A stretch of 64,000 nucleotides of DNA. Source: Aporhodopirellula rubra. Its GTDB lineage: Bacteria; Planctomycetota; Planctomycetia; Pirellulales; Pirellulaceae. Positions 19,061 to 28,598 of this stretch are shown here, in pieces (the stretch's first letter is position 1; each line of letters starts with the position of its first letter). The notes beneath the pieces were generated by a model. It was not told the DNA's origin and did no database searches. It saw only the letters and a program-made list of their open reading frames with translations. Where the stretch lies: the NCBI RefSeq assembly GCF_014192335.1, contig NZ_JACHXU010000004.1:351414-415413 (forward strand). The letters are read 5' to 3'. The translations under genes and the position numbers were made by a program.

Positions 19061-20527
19061 ATGAAGTCCGTCCGCTCCTGCCTGCCCACCACGCTCCTGA
19101 AGACCACGGCAATCATCGCTGTGTCACTAATGCCCTCGACGAACACAATCGCCAAACCACCGATTACCGACGGCGAGCAATCTGTCGTGATGAAGGATTT
19201 GGATCCGTATCTTATCGACGCTTTGTACGGCGACGATGCCGCAGGGCAAACAGGCCGCCATGGTGCCGAAGGTGGGCTTGCCGAACTGATGGCTGAACCA
19301 GCGTTCGTCGAGTTAGTAGAGGAGCACGATCTCAAACTTTTCAACGGGCCAATGCTCGGAGACCTCAAGCCAACGTCGGCAAAGTTTTGGGTACGCACGG
19401 CAGGCCCCGCCGAAGTTCAAATTCAAATCGGCGACCTCAAATCGAATTCCGTGAAAACGTCCAGTGCCGACGACTTCACGGCCGTCATGACGGTCGAAGG
19501 TTTGGAACCGTTCACTGAATACACCTACGCGGTCAAGCTGAACGGGAAAGAGATTGAAAAGGATGCATTTCGTTTTCGCACAGCCCCCACTCGAAATCAG
19601 AACGTCCAGTTCGACGTTACGTTCGGTTCTGGGGCACGGTATGTGCCAAAGAACGAATACGCCTGGAGCAACATGGCAAAATCTCGTCCACTCGCCTATT
19701 TGGGTTTGGGCGACAACGTTTACATCGACGTCGTCAACCGCCGTGGCGCACAACGCATGTTTTATTACCGCCGCTGCCTCAGCCCGGCGTTCAGCGAATT
19801 GACCAGCAGTACCGGCATCTACGCGGTGTGGGATGATCACGACATGGCGATGAACGATTCGTCAGGGGGTGCCGGAATGAAAGCACCATGGAAGATGCCG
19901 AACTGGACGGTGTTCAAACAGAACTGGAACAACCCGCACTATGGTGGTGGCGAAGCGATGCCCGGCACGTGGCACTCCTTTTCCCTCGGCGATGTCGACT
20001 TCTTCATGACCGATGGTCGCTTCTATCGTGACAAGAAACAAAAGACGATGCTCGGCCCAGACCAAAAGAAATGGCTGCTCAAAGGGCTGGCGGCAGCCAA
20101 AGGGAAATTCAAAGTCATCGCCTCGGGAACGATGTGGTCCGACGGCGCGGACAAGGATGGGAAAGATTCATGGGCGGGAAACTGGTCCCGCGCCGAACGC
20201 GACGAAATCTTCGACCTGATCAATGACAAGAAGATCGACGGCGTCATCTTAATTTCCGGTGATCGCCATCGTTCCGACATCTGGAAAACGGATCGACCTC
20301 GCGGATACCCGTTGTACGAATTTGTTTCCGCAAAGGTAACCAACGAACACACCCACAACACGTTTCCAAACGCAGTGTGGTCCTACAACGAAGGTAACTT
20401 CTGGGGACAATTATCATTCGATCTGCGACCAGAGGATCCAGTCATGACATTCAAGTGCGTTGATATCAGCGGGAAGGTCGTCAAGGAGTTCCCGCTGAAA
20501 CTGAGCACGTTGAGTCACGAGCAGTGA
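19061..20527 (+). CDS. PhoD-like exported phosphatase/phosphodiesterase
   Basis: The ATG at 19061 opens a signal peptide (KSVRSCLPTTLLKTTAIIAV). The 488-residue protein then has a Fn3-like N-terminal domain (NGPMLGDLKPTSAKFWVR, FTEYTYAVKLNG) and a PhoD-type metallophosphatase domain with LGLGDNVYID, VWDDHDMAMND and ISGDRHRSDIW. PhoD enzymes hydrolyse phosphomono- and diesters outside the cytoplasm to collect phosphate. The segment matching the usual G-S-C-A metal site reads FGSGARY, so the cysteine ligand known from Bacillus PhoD is a glycine here, which may change the metal centre. An in-frame start at 18959 is less likely because it would bury the signal peptide. Confidence 0.87.
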   Translation: MKSVRSCLPTTLLKTTAIIAVSLMPSTNTIAKPPITDGEQSVVMKDLDPYLIDALYGDDAAGQTGRHGAEGGLAELMAEPAFVELVEEHDLKLFNGPMLGDLKPTSAKFWVRTAGPAEVQIQIGDLKSNSVKTSSADDFTAVMTVEGLEPFTEYTYAVKLNGKEIEKDAFRFRTAPTRNQNVQFDVTFGSGARYVPKNEYAWSNMAKSRPLAYLGLGDNVYIDVVNRRGAQRMFYYRRCLSPAFSELTSSTGIYAVWDDHDMAMNDSSGGAGMKAPWKMPNWTVFKQNWNNPHYGGGEAMPGTWHSFSLGDVDFFMTDGRFYRDKKQKTMLGPDQKKWLLKGLAAAKGKFKVIASGTMWSDGADKDGKDSWAGNWSRAERDEIFDLINDKKIDGVILISGDRHRSDIWKTDRPRGYPLYEFVSAKVTNEHTHNTFPNAVWSYNEGNFWGQLSFDLRPEDPVMTFKCVDISGKVVKEFPLKLSTLSHEQ

Positions 20528-20551
20528 GCGACGCCGCTGTCACTGCACTAC

Positions 20552-21436
20552 TCACGTCGTTTTCTTCGCTTCACGCTCAAAAAATTCGCCCAGCGTGTGC
20601 GAACCGGTGGTTGGAGCAACCATGTCCATCGTCAACACGGTCAGAAAGAACTCGATCGGCCCGTAGATTTTGACGCTAGTCAACGTGCGAGCGAAGAACA
20701 GGACCAGGCTCTTAATCCAAAGAGGAACGCGAGTGATCCGAGGTTCTTTTCCGACCGCGGTAAACGCGAGACGGGCGATTTCATTCGTCGTCAGTATCTC
20801 TGGACCGCCCACGTCACAGGCGGTGTTTTCAGTCGAAAACTGATCGATACAGAACCTCGCTAGATCAGCACCATGGATCGGATTGGATCGGCATTCGCCG
20901 GTTCCGAACACGTACACACGGCCCTGACGCGCCATCTTCAAGACTTCTTTCATATCGGAATAGAAGCCGTTCGGACGCACCACAATGCTCTTGATCGGAC
21001 TGGCCTGGAGTTCCGAAACGAATCGCTTTTTTGCGGCGAGAATTTGAATATTGGGCAGTTTATCCGCATTGAGCGCCGACACGTAGAGAAACTTCTCGAC
21101 TCCTGATTGAATCGCAATGTCGAGAACGTTTTTGTTTGCTTGATAATCAACGTCCGTGTAGGTCAAACCGTCACGTTGACGTGTGATGCCGAGCGACGAA
21201 AAAACGATATCGATTTCATCGCAAACACCCTCAAGTGTTTCGGCCCTTGTCGCTTCGCCTACGAAGATCTCGTCAACACAATCTGCAACGGCATCCAGTT
21301 TGGCTCGGCTCCGCGCCAACGCACGCACCCAGTAGCCACGTTGTTTCAGCTCACGGATCATGTATTTGCCGAGATACCCGGTCGCTCCGACGACCAATAC
21401 TTTCGTTTGATGACGACTGCTTTCTTGTTCCTGCAA
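20552..21436 (-). CDS. NAD(P)-binding SDR family protein (NmrA/atypical SDR)
   Basis: The 294-residue protein has the dinucleotide-binding loop VVGATGYLGKY at about residues 15-25, followed by RALARSRAKLD, DIVFSSLGITRQ and FLYVSALNADKLPNIQ. The canonical SDR Tyr-x3-Lys is not obvious, as in atypical SDRs and NmrA-like redox sensors. The C-terminal third is hydrophobic (WIKSLVLFFARTL, then FFLTVLTMDM) and may touch the membrane. It is convergent with the PhoD-like gene. The substrate is unknown. Confidence 0.85.
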   Translation of the reverse strand: MQEQESSRHQTKVLVVGATGYLGKYMIRELKQRGYWVRALARSRAKLDAVADCVDEIFVGEATRAETLEGVCDEIDIVFSSLGITRQRDGLTYTDVDYQANKNVLDIAIQSGVEKFLYVSALNADKLPNIQILAAKKRFVSELQASPIKSIVVRPNGFYSDMKEVLKMARQGRVYVFGTGECRSNPIHGADLARFCIDQFSTENTACDVGGPEILTTNEIARLAFTAVGKEPRITRVPLWIKSLVLFFARTLTSVKIYGPIEFFLTVLTMDMVAPTTGSHTLGEFFEREAKKTT

Positions 21437-21559
21437 TTCTAGGCTCCTGTTCGCGAAACATCTCGCCTACAGCATATCCCCTGTGGGCGTTTTTCCCGAG
21501 GGGAAACGATCGCACTGTTGACGACTGGTTCGGAAGACTCGTCGCGGTAGACTGAACGG

Positions 21560-22708
21560 ATGAGCAAAACGATCTATCTCAATCATGCGGGCACGAGCTG
21601 GCCGAAACCGCGCGTTGTTGTCGAAGCGGTTGAGCGTGCGTTCAATACCACGCCGGATCAGTGGCTCGAATCGTTTGAGCGGTCTCACACGTCCGTCTGT
21701 CAGTATTTTGGCGTTGCCAATTCGGAACAGTTGTTACTGACACCAGGGTGCACGTCTTCGCTGGCGACGGCGATTGCGAACGTGGAACTCCCATCGGGCA
21801 GCCGAGTGGTGACGAGCGGTTGGGAGCACCACGCGGTTCACGCACCGCTGATGAAACTGCAAGACCGCGGTTATCACGTCGATACGATCGCGGCGAATGC
21901 AACAACTCCTTTTGACCTGAACGAGCTCGAAGACATTCTCAAGGCTGGCAAAGTTGGGTTAGTGGCAATCACGGCCGCCTGCAATGTCACCGGGGAACTT
22001 CTGCCGATCAACGACACGATCGCGTTGGCGCATCGATACGACGTCATGGTCTTGATCGATGCAGCACAAATTGCAGGATGGATCGACCTCGACCTGGATG
22101 CCCTAGACGCCGACCTGGTTGCGTTTGGTGGTCACAAAGCGATGCAATCGCCATGGGGGATTGGAGGTCTCTATGTAAACGATTCAGCTCGGCTGCGGTG
22201 CATCTCATCGCAATGCGAACTGCCAACGAACCGAAATACCGAGACAGTCCGCGGGAATTTGTTTTCCAAACGGCTGGAGTATTGCGACGTCGGATCGGTC
22301 GACCAGTTTTCTCTCGCGGGACTCGCCGCAGCGACCGAATGGTTGTCTGACAGCGATCGACAGCTCCGTTTGTCGGTCGCAAGACGTCAGACCGAACGAT
22401 TGCGTGCGGTCCTTGAGAGACAAGACCGGGCAGTGCTTTACGGAAACCAGCACGCGAACTCGCGACTGCCCACCATCGCGTTCGAAATCACGAACCAGTC
22501 AAGCGGGACAATCGCGGAACTCCTCAAACAACAGGGAGTGATCGCGTCAGGTGGATTGCAATGTTCCCCGCAATCGCATCGATCACTGGGGACGGACCAA
22601 CGCGGCGTGGTCCGTCTGTCGGTCGGCGTTGCCCAATCGGATTCTGACATCGATCAAGCGATTGAACGCATTGACGCGGCGTTGAAACCGCTCGGACGCA
22701 CGGCATAG
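21560..22708 (+). CDS. Class V aminotransferase, cysteine-desulfurase-like
   Basis: This PLP enzyme of 382 residues has fold-type I features: IYLNHAGTSWPKP at the start, CNVTGELLPI, VLIDAAQIAGW with the aspartate that contacts the PLP ring nitrogen, and the Schiff-base lysine K193 in FGGHKAMQ. The C-terminus SHRSLGTDQRGVVRLSVG is like selenocysteine lyase/cysteine desulfurase relatives. No Fe-S assembly genes sit nearby, so a housekeeping IscS role is not supported; it could be a desulfurase-like enzyme with another substrate. Confidence 0.87.
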   Translation: MSKTIYLNHAGTSWPKPRVVVEAVERAFNTTPDQWLESFERSHTSVCQYFGVANSEQLLLTPGCTSSLATAIANVELPSGSRVVTSGWEHHAVHAPLMKLQDRGYHVDTIAANATTPFDLNELEDILKAGKVGLVAITAACNVTGELLPINDTIALAHRYDVMVLIDAAQIAGWIDLDLDALDADLVAFGGHKAMQSPWGIGGLYVNDSARLRCISSQCELPTNRNTETVRGNLFSKRLEYCDVGSVDQFSLAGLAAATEWLSDSDRQLRLSVARRQTERLRAVLERQDRAVLYGNQHANSRLPTIAFEITNQSSGTIAELLKQQGVIASGGLQCSPQSHRSLGTDQRGVVRLSVGVAQSDSDIDQAIERIDAALKPLGRTA

Positions 22709-22790
22709 TCTCGAAACGAAACGACATCGCAACCCCAGGCATCGGTATCACGTGACGGAACGCTGATCTCCGCATCACAACAGACCCTGG

Positions 22791-23219
22791 TCAGAGGGAT
22801 TCGATTTCGGGCAGTCGTCTCACAACCTCATTCCATGGAAGCGTTGTTTCTCGCAGGACACTCGTCTTCGCCTCTTCGTAAGAAGTGACCAATCGAATGA
22901 CGAGCGTTCTCCCATGGAACAAACGACTCGCACCGGGTCGACGCGAAAATAGATACGGCATCACACGAATAACTTCCGACTCGACCAAACGCATGCGAGC
23001 ATCGGTCATGATACTCGATGGCGAAACGGCGTAAACATTGGAGGAGTCTTCTGGGTCGACATAAAACGCGACCCCATCCACGATCCCGATATCACCTCGC
23101 CGATACGCAAAGTATCGAACCACCGGAACCTGAAAGAGCAGCCTCCAAAACGCCGACAATCGACTCGGAGCGACCGGCAACAAAGTCGGTGATTGATAGG
23201 GATTGGGCGACTCGCTCAT
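22791..23219 (-). CDS. Small protein with N-terminal NPYQSP motif, unknown function
   Basis: The 142-residue protein begins SESPNPYQSPTLLP. The middle is mixed hydrophobic and basic (FWRLLFQVPVVRYFAYRRG), followed by a beta-rich domain with GDIGIVDGVAFYVDPEDSS and a C-terminal LVTSYEEAKTSVLRETTLPW. No family is recognised. The opening motif links it to the 16791-17186 protein, which suggests a shared localisation rather than a shared activity. Confidence 0.65.
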   Translation of the reverse strand: MSESPNPYQSPTLLPVAPSRLSAFWRLLFQVPVVRYFAYRRGDIGIVDGVAFYVDPEDSSNVYAVSPSSIMTDARMRLVESEVIRVMPYLFSRRPGASRLFHGRTLVIRLVTSYEEAKTSVLRETTLPWNEVVRRLPEIESL

Positions 23220-23406
23220 CGTTCAAATCACCCATATTCTTCGACAACGACTGAACCGAGTTTAATCGATCCGAATAAAATCAATCGCCAACCACAAGGC
23301 TCTGATGATTTTACGTCAAAGTTGGCCTGCTGTTTGCTAAACCAATGCGGAAGTGGAATTGGATTCCGAAAAACTCAGATACTTCCCACAACCAAAGCAA
23401 CGAACA

Positions 23407-23625
23407 ATGGCGCAGAAATTTCAGGTCAATCAGTACGTCCAGTGGAACTACGGCAACGGCACGGCAACCGGGCAGATCAAAGAATCATACAAAGAGAAAG
23501 TGACCAAGACGATCAAGGGTAGCGAAATCACTCGAAACGCAAGCGATGAGGAACCGGCCTATTTGGTCGAACAGGACGATGGCGACCAAGTTCTCAAGAG
23601 CGAAAGCGAACTGAGCAACGCATAG
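23407..23625 (+). CDS. DUF2945/HVA1-type small domain protein
   Basis: This 72-residue protein (AQKFQVNQYVQWNYGNGTAT and later EPAYLVEQDDGDQVLKSESE) matches the pattern of the DUF2945 family, also called the hypervirulence-associated TUDOR-type domain. These are small SH3/Tudor-like barrels of unknown bacterial function. I start at the ATG at 23407; the frame is open further upstream without resemblance. It is convergent with the DNA-repair block, so it is adjacent but not part of that transcript. Confidence 0.75.
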   Translation: MAQKFQVNQYVQWNYGNGTATGQIKESYKEKVTKTIKGSEITRNASDEEPAYLVEQDDGDQVLKSESELSNA

Positions 23626-23675
23626 GCGCCAGTGCGTTGCACGCCAATCAACGTTCGCCAGTCGTTGCTGGACCG

Positions 23676-24350
23676 TTAGACGTTGCTGCGTAGATAAGCG
23701 CCCAAGGGAAAGATTTCGTTTTCGCCGATCGCCCATGCGCGATCATCTCGTTCAAGTTGAACGACGTGCGTGCCTGTGAAGCGTCCGATCGCAGGCAGCA
23801 CCATCATGCCGCCCCGGTAGTGGAAACACGGCAACTTCCCAAACGAGGCTCCCATTGCGACAGCAGGGTGCAAGTGGCCGCACAGCAGCACACTCGCATC
23901 CGTCGGTACCGGTTGTGGATGGTGGGTCATCACCAGGTCTCCTAACCGATAATACGGATCTACAATCTGGACCGGCCACGATGGCGGCAATTGCCCGACA
24001 TGAGCGTCGTGATTTCCGCGAACGAGCGTGATCGCCAGTCTCGGATGCGAAGAAAAGAATGCCTCGAGACTGCCGATCACGTCAGGCGACAATGATGACC
24101 GGGCGTGAAACATATCGCCTAAGATCACTAACCGTTTTGCTTCGGTTGAGTGAATCAATTTCTCGATCCTCGTCAACGTTCCTTGCGTGCTGCCAATCGG
24201 CACGGGAATGCCGTGCCGCCGGAACGTTGCTTCTTTGCCGAAGTGAGTGTCAGCAACGAAGAGCGTTTGCTGCTCAGGCCAAGACACCGCCCCATCGCAG
24301 TGGAGACGCAGCTCGATTCCGTTGAGTTCGACATCGATTTCGTGAGCCAT
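23676..24350 (-). CDS. pdeM: Ligase-associated DNA repair phosphoesterase PdeM
   Basis: The 224-residue calcineurin-like metallophosphoesterase has all the metal-site motifs: FVADTHFGKEA, LGDMFHAR, VRGNHD and CGHLHP. This subfamily is defined by its location beside an ATP-dependent ligase and an Lhr-type helicase, as seen here, and is thought to be a nuclease or phosphoesterase in DNA damage response. The ATG at 24350 has a strong GGAGGAGA ribosome site a few bases before it, which settles the start over an upstream one at 24392. It is the last gene of the minus-strand repair block, 91 bp after the helicase. Confidence 0.92.
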   Translation of the reverse strand: MAHEIDVELNGIELRLHCDGAVSWPEQQTLFVADTHFGKEATFRRHGIPVPIGSTQGTLTRIEKLIHSTEAKRLVILGDMFHARSSLSPDVIGSLEAFFSSHPRLAITLVRGNHDAHVGQLPPSWPVQIVDPYYRLGDLVMTHHPQPVPTDASVLLCGHLHPAVAMGASFGKLPCFHYRGGMMVLPAIGRFTGTHVVQLERDDRAWAIGENEIFPLGAYLRSNV

Positions 24351-24441
24351 GTTTCTCCTCCGTGTTGACGTCCATATTGCTCCAGTTCTCAATCACAATC
24401 CACTCGGTGAGCCCGAATGAGCCGAGACCGGCAGACAATTG

Positions 24442-26928
24442 CTAACTTGATTGATCGGCCGCTTTCTCTAACTGTTGTTGCATTCGTGCGATGCGTTCGC
24501 CTAACGTCTCACTACTGATTCGTTCTCGCAATTTGTCGACGAGCAAAGGAAACGCGAGAGGCGTGACTTTCGGCGGTTCGGTAATCAACATTTCACTTCG
24601 TTCGATTCGCTCAAGGGCGTCAAACAAACGCGACGACTCTAATTGAAACTCCAACACCTCTCGGCGAGACTGTTCGAGCAGCAAATTATCAGGATCATAT
24701 TCCTGGAAAACGTCAAAGAACAAATTGCTACTCGCCTGCACGTGCGACGTACTCTTGCGTTGGCCGGGATAACCTGGATGGATTAGCCCCGCGACGCGTG
24801 CGATTTGGCGGAACTGCCGTTTGGCCATTTCCGTCGAGTTCATGCTATTCAAGATATCGGCAGTGAGATCATTGGTTGAAAAAACCTTTTCACAAATCAC
24901 TTCGTCGAGCCGCACACGATGGGGCGACTGCAGGACAATTCCGTAGTCGTTGCACGCCATCGTGAACGTCGTCTTTTGCAATTGGGAGATCCGGTAGGCG
25001 AACACCGCTGCTAACCCTTCGTGTACCAAACGGCCCTCGAACGGAAAAACAAACATTTGATGACCGCCCCGCGTTTCGATTCGCTCGATCAGCAGTTGAT
25101 TGGAACGTGGCAATGCACTCCATCGTGTTTGCAGATCGAAAAGCCCCTTCAACGCCTGCATCTCACGTCCGACGAGTTTGCCGTCGGCAGCTTGTTCGAG
25201 TTTCAATCGCAGTTCAGCACTGAGTTCAGACGACAAAGGCATCCGTCCGCCCATCCAACGGGGCACGGAATCGGGTTGCCCCTTGGCACGTTTGACGTAG
25301 GCGACATTGTCTTTCACGCGTACCAGGGAAACCAATTTCCCGGCAAACAGAAACCGATCTCCCTCGTTGAGTTTTGACAGAAAGCTTTCTTCCACGCTGC
25401 CGAGTGTCGCCCCTTTGAGATACTTCACCTTCATCGAAGCGTCCGAAACAATCGTCCCGATGTTCATGCGGTGCATGGTCATCGTTCGACGTTGGGTAAC
25501 GGTGTACCGATTCTCATTCCGTTCGACGCGATGGAAATCCGGGTAAGCGGTCAGGGAACTGCCACCGTGGACAACAAAATCTAAAACCCATTGCCATTCC
25601 AAATCGGTCAACGATTCGTAGGCACGGCTGGATCGGACTTCCTCGAGCAATTCATCGGCATCGAATCCCCCTCCGATCGCGATCGTGACCAAATGCTGCG
25701 CAAGGACGTCGAGAGGTTTGTTTATCAGCGGCCTTGCTTCCAAGTGCCCTTTACGGATTGCGTCCTGAGCCGCCGCTAATTCGATCAGTTCAATCGCGTT
25801 GGTCGGCACAAAAGCGAGGCGGCTTTCCGCATCGGGTTGATGGCCGCTGCGACCGGCACGTTGCAGCAACCGGGCGGCGCCCTTGGGACTGCCGATCTGC
25901 AGCACCAGATCGACGGCGGTGAAATCAACGCCGAGATCGAGACTACTCGTACAGACAACCGCGCGCAGCGATCCGTCTCGCAAACCGTCCTCCACCCATC
26001 GCCGAACGGTCGTATCGAGCGAACCGTGATGCAGCGCAATCTTGCCCGCCCAATCGGGACGTTGTCGCAGTAATTGTTGATACCAAATTTCAGTTTGGGA
26101 TCGCGTGTTGGCGAAAATCAGTGCGCTGTTAACGTCTTTCAATCGGTCGGCGACCTGGGGAACCATCTTTGTTCCGATGTGACCCGACCAGGGAAAACGT
26201 TCGATCCGTTCGGGAATGATCGATTCCAACGTCATGCGTTTCTTCTTGTAGCCCTCGATGATCCGAACGGGACCGCAGGGGTTCACTCCTATCAAGGAAT
26301 CCTTTGCCTGTTCGAGGTTACCTAGCGTCGCGGACAATCCCCACGTGCGAATTTGCGGATTGAGATGCCGGAGACGCGCGAGCGCCAGCTCGGTTTGAAT
26401 GCCGCGTTTGGTCCCCAACAACTCGTGCCATTCATCAACAATTACCGTCTCGACGCCCGACAACTGCGATAGCAATCGCTCATGCGTCAACATCAACGAC
26501 AAACTCTCAGGCGTTGTCACCAATGCGGAGGGCAGCCGTTTCACTTGTCGTGCTTTTGCACTCGCCTTGCTGTCGCCTGTTCGTGACTCGAGACGCCACG
26601 GTAGCCCTATTGCCTCCATCGGAGCTCGAAGCGATGCCTCCGTATCTCCAGCGAGAGCTCGCAATGGGGTCACCCATATCACACGTGCCGGCGGCGGGCG
26701 TTTGGGATTCCACCGGGATCGGTCGGGGTTTTCTTTCAGCCAACGAAGAATTGGCCCCATCCATGCGGCAAGCGTCTTCCCAGTGCCCGTTGCCGAGTGA
26801 ATCAAACCGCTGTGGCCGTTTTGATGAGCTCGCCATACGGATCGTTGAAAGCGAAACGGCTTCCACCCGATCGAATCGAAATATCGATCGACGATTTTGG
26901 AAGGCGTTTCGACGGGAAGTTGATGCAT
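24442..26928 (-). CDS. Ligase-associated DEXH helicase (Lhr-Core type)
   Basis: This SF2 helicase has 828 residues. Motif I is SATGTGKTLAAW, motif II VDEWHE, motif III GLSATLGNL, and the second RecA domain has ALIFANTRSQTE and the motif VI segment LLQRAGRSGHQPDA. The winged-helix and Lhr-core domain follows, including LVHEGLAAVFAYRIS. Lhr-type helicases translocate on single-stranded DNA and unwind DNA or RNA:DNA. The length and the neighbours place it in the ligase-associated subgroup. It begins 74 bp after the ligase gene. Confidence 0.95.
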   Translation of the reverse strand: MHQLPVETPSKIVDRYFDSIGWKPFRFQRSVWRAHQNGHSGLIHSATGTGKTLAAWMGPILRWLKENPDRSRWNPKRPPPARVIWVTPLRALAGDTEASLRAPMEAIGLPWRLESRTGDSKASAKARQVKRLPSALVTTPESLSLMLTHERLLSQLSGVETVIVDEWHELLGTKRGIQTELALARLRHLNPQIRTWGLSATLGNLEQAKDSLIGVNPCGPVRIIEGYKKKRMTLESIIPERIERFPWSGHIGTKMVPQVADRLKDVNSALIFANTRSQTEIWYQQLLRQRPDWAGKIALHHGSLDTTVRRWVEDGLRDGSLRAVVCTSSLDLGVDFTAVDLVLQIGSPKGAARLLQRAGRSGHQPDAESRLAFVPTNAIELIELAAAQDAIRKGHLEARPLINKPLDVLAQHLVTIAIGGGFDADELLEEVRSSRAYESLTDLEWQWVLDFVVHGGSSLTAYPDFHRVERNENRYTVTQRRTMTMHRMNIGTIVSDASMKVKYLKGATLGSVEESFLSKLNEGDRFLFAGKLVSLVRVKDNVAYVKRAKGQPDSVPRWMGGRMPLSSELSAELRLKLEQAADGKLVGREMQALKGLFDLQTRWSALPRSNQLLIERIETRGGHQMFVFPFEGRLVHEGLAAVFAYRISQLQKTTFTMACNDYGIVLQSPHRVRLDEVICEKVFSTNDLTADILNSMNSTEMAKRQFRQIARVAGLIHPGYPGQRKSTSHVQASSNLFFDVFQEYDPDNLLLEQSRREVLEFQLESSRLFDALERIERSEMLITEPPKVTPLAFPLLVDKLRERISSETLGERIARMQQQLEKAADQSS

Positions 26929-27002
26929 AAAATTCGCGGGATAGTCTTACAAAATCTCAATGTGCCTAGACAAAGTGTGCCGAACGGTGCTGATCGCGAT
27001 CG

Positions 27003-28598
27003 TTAATCGTCGAGCATTTCGAGCAATTCGCCGAGTTGGTTTGCATCCTCGGGTTGTTTGTCATGCCGCCAACGCAAGATCCTCGGAAAGCGAGTCGCGA
27101 CACCACTCTTGTGTCGCTTGGAGCGTTGCAAACCCTCGAAAGCCAATTCCATCACCAACGTTGGCGTCACACTTCGAACGGGACCGAACGTGTCTTTTGT
27201 ATTCTGCCGAACAAATCGATCGACTTGTCGAATTTCTTTGTCATCCAATCCACTGTATGCCTTGGCAAACGGAACCAACTGATCGCCATCCCACAACGCG
27301 AATGTGTAGTCGGTGAAGAGACTCGCTCGCTTACCGTGTCCCTTTTGCGCGTAGATTAGGACAGCATCGATCGTGTACGGCTTGACTTTCCACTTCCACC
27401 AGGTTCCTCGGACACGCCCGACATCATAGGGGGCATCTTTGCGTTTCAGCATCAAACCTTCGGCGTTAACGTCTCGACTGAGTTCGCGAACGCCCGCCCA
27501 TTCGTCCCATGTTTCGCCTGCGACGAGTTCTGTGATCTTCAAATGAGGATGCTCGCAATCGCCGAGCAGTTGTTCAAGTTGGCCGCGTCGATCGTCGAAA
27601 GGCTGATCGCGAATATCCTCGCCGTTGTGTTCGAGCAAATCAAACGCATGAAACACCACGGGCACCTCGGTCAACAACTTCTTCCCCACGGTCTTCCGGC
27701 CGATCCTTCGTTGCAACTGCGCAAACGGCAAGACGGTCCCGTCCGCGAGAGCCGCCAAGATTTCACCGTCCAAGACCGTTCCGTCAGGCAAGTGTTCGGC
27801 AGCGGCCTCAATTTCTGGCCACCGATTCTCCATCAGTTCCTCGCCGCGTGACCATATGAAAGTCTGATCGGCGCGGCGGATCACTTGCCCGCGAATTCCG
27901 TCCCATTTCCATTCGGCCACGAACGCGCTTGCATCCCCGATTTCCCGTGGCCCGTCGTCGACGTTTATCGGGTGCGCTAGGCAGAACGGGTACGGTTGGC
28001 TGGCCAAGGTGTCCTGAACATCGGGGTCGACGAGGCTCTCGAAAAAGTGTTTCGATGGTTTCCAGTTTCCCATTAGCCGATGCGATACCACATCAGCCGA
28101 GACGCCTGATTGCTGCGCGATCGCACGCGTGACAAGACGTTTGCTGACACCGACTCGAAATGCGCCGGTGATTAGTTTCATCACGACAAAGCGAAGTGGC
28201 GAAGGTGTTTCCCTCCAGATTTCGGTAACGCGCTCACGTTGAGTTTTTTCGTCCAAGCGACGCAGGGGTTGCAAACGTTCTTCGACCCATGTGCTCAACG
28301 ATTCGTCGGCAACCATTTCCCCGGGCGGAACGACCAACGACAAAGTTTCCGCCAAATCGCCAACGGCGTGATAGGATTCATCGAAAAGCCAATCGGGAAT
28401 CGCCGCTTCCTCAGCCGCCCAAATCCGCAACAGTTTGTTAGGAACGAGACGACTTAGTTTGTTGCCACACAAAAAGTACGTTGCCCAGGCTGCATCGAGC
28501 GGTGGTGCGGCGGCGAAGTACGACGACATTGCCGCGATCTTTTCATTCGTTTTCGTGGTCGAATCGAGTGCGTGGTAAAGTTCGGCGAAACGAATCAT
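27003..28598 (-). CDS. ATP-dependent DNA ligase, ligase-associated cluster type
   Basis: The 531-residue enzyme seals nicks using ATP. The adenylated lysine is K231 in the motif I sequence AEWKWDGIRGQ. Other nucleotidyltransferase motifs follow: FIWSRGEELMENRWPE, DGEILAALADG, EGLMLKRKDAPY and WWKWKVKPYTIDAVL. An N-terminal DNA-binding domain fills the first 200 residues, as in archaeal and eukaryotic-type ligases. There is no polymerase or Ku-related domain, so it is not LigD. Its start overlaps the last four bases of the exonuclease gene, so the pair is translationally coupled. Confidence 0.95.
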   Translation of the reverse strand: MIRFAELYHALDSTTKTNEKIAAMSSYFAAAPPLDAAWATYFLCGNKLSRLVPNKLLRIWAAEEAAIPDWLFDESYHAVGDLAETLSLVVPPGEMVADESLSTWVEERLQPLRRLDEKTQRERVTEIWRETPSPLRFVVMKLITGAFRVGVSKRLVTRAIAQQSGVSADVVSHRLMGNWKPSKHFFESLVDPDVQDTLASQPYPFCLAHPINVDDGPREIGDASAFVAEWKWDGIRGQVIRRADQTFIWSRGEELMENRWPEIEAAAEHLPDGTVLDGEILAALADGTVLPFAQLQRRIGRKTVGKKLLTEVPVVFHAFDLLEHNGEDIRDQPFDDRRGQLEQLLGDCEHPHLKITELVAGETWDEWAGVRELSRDVNAEGLMLKRKDAPYDVGRVRGTWWKWKVKPYTIDAVLIYAQKGHGKRASLFTDYTFALWDGDQLVPFAKAYSGLDDKEIRQVDRFVRQNTKDTFGPVRSVTPTLVMELAFEGLQRSKRHKSGVATRFPRILRWRHDKQPEDANQLGELLEMLDD

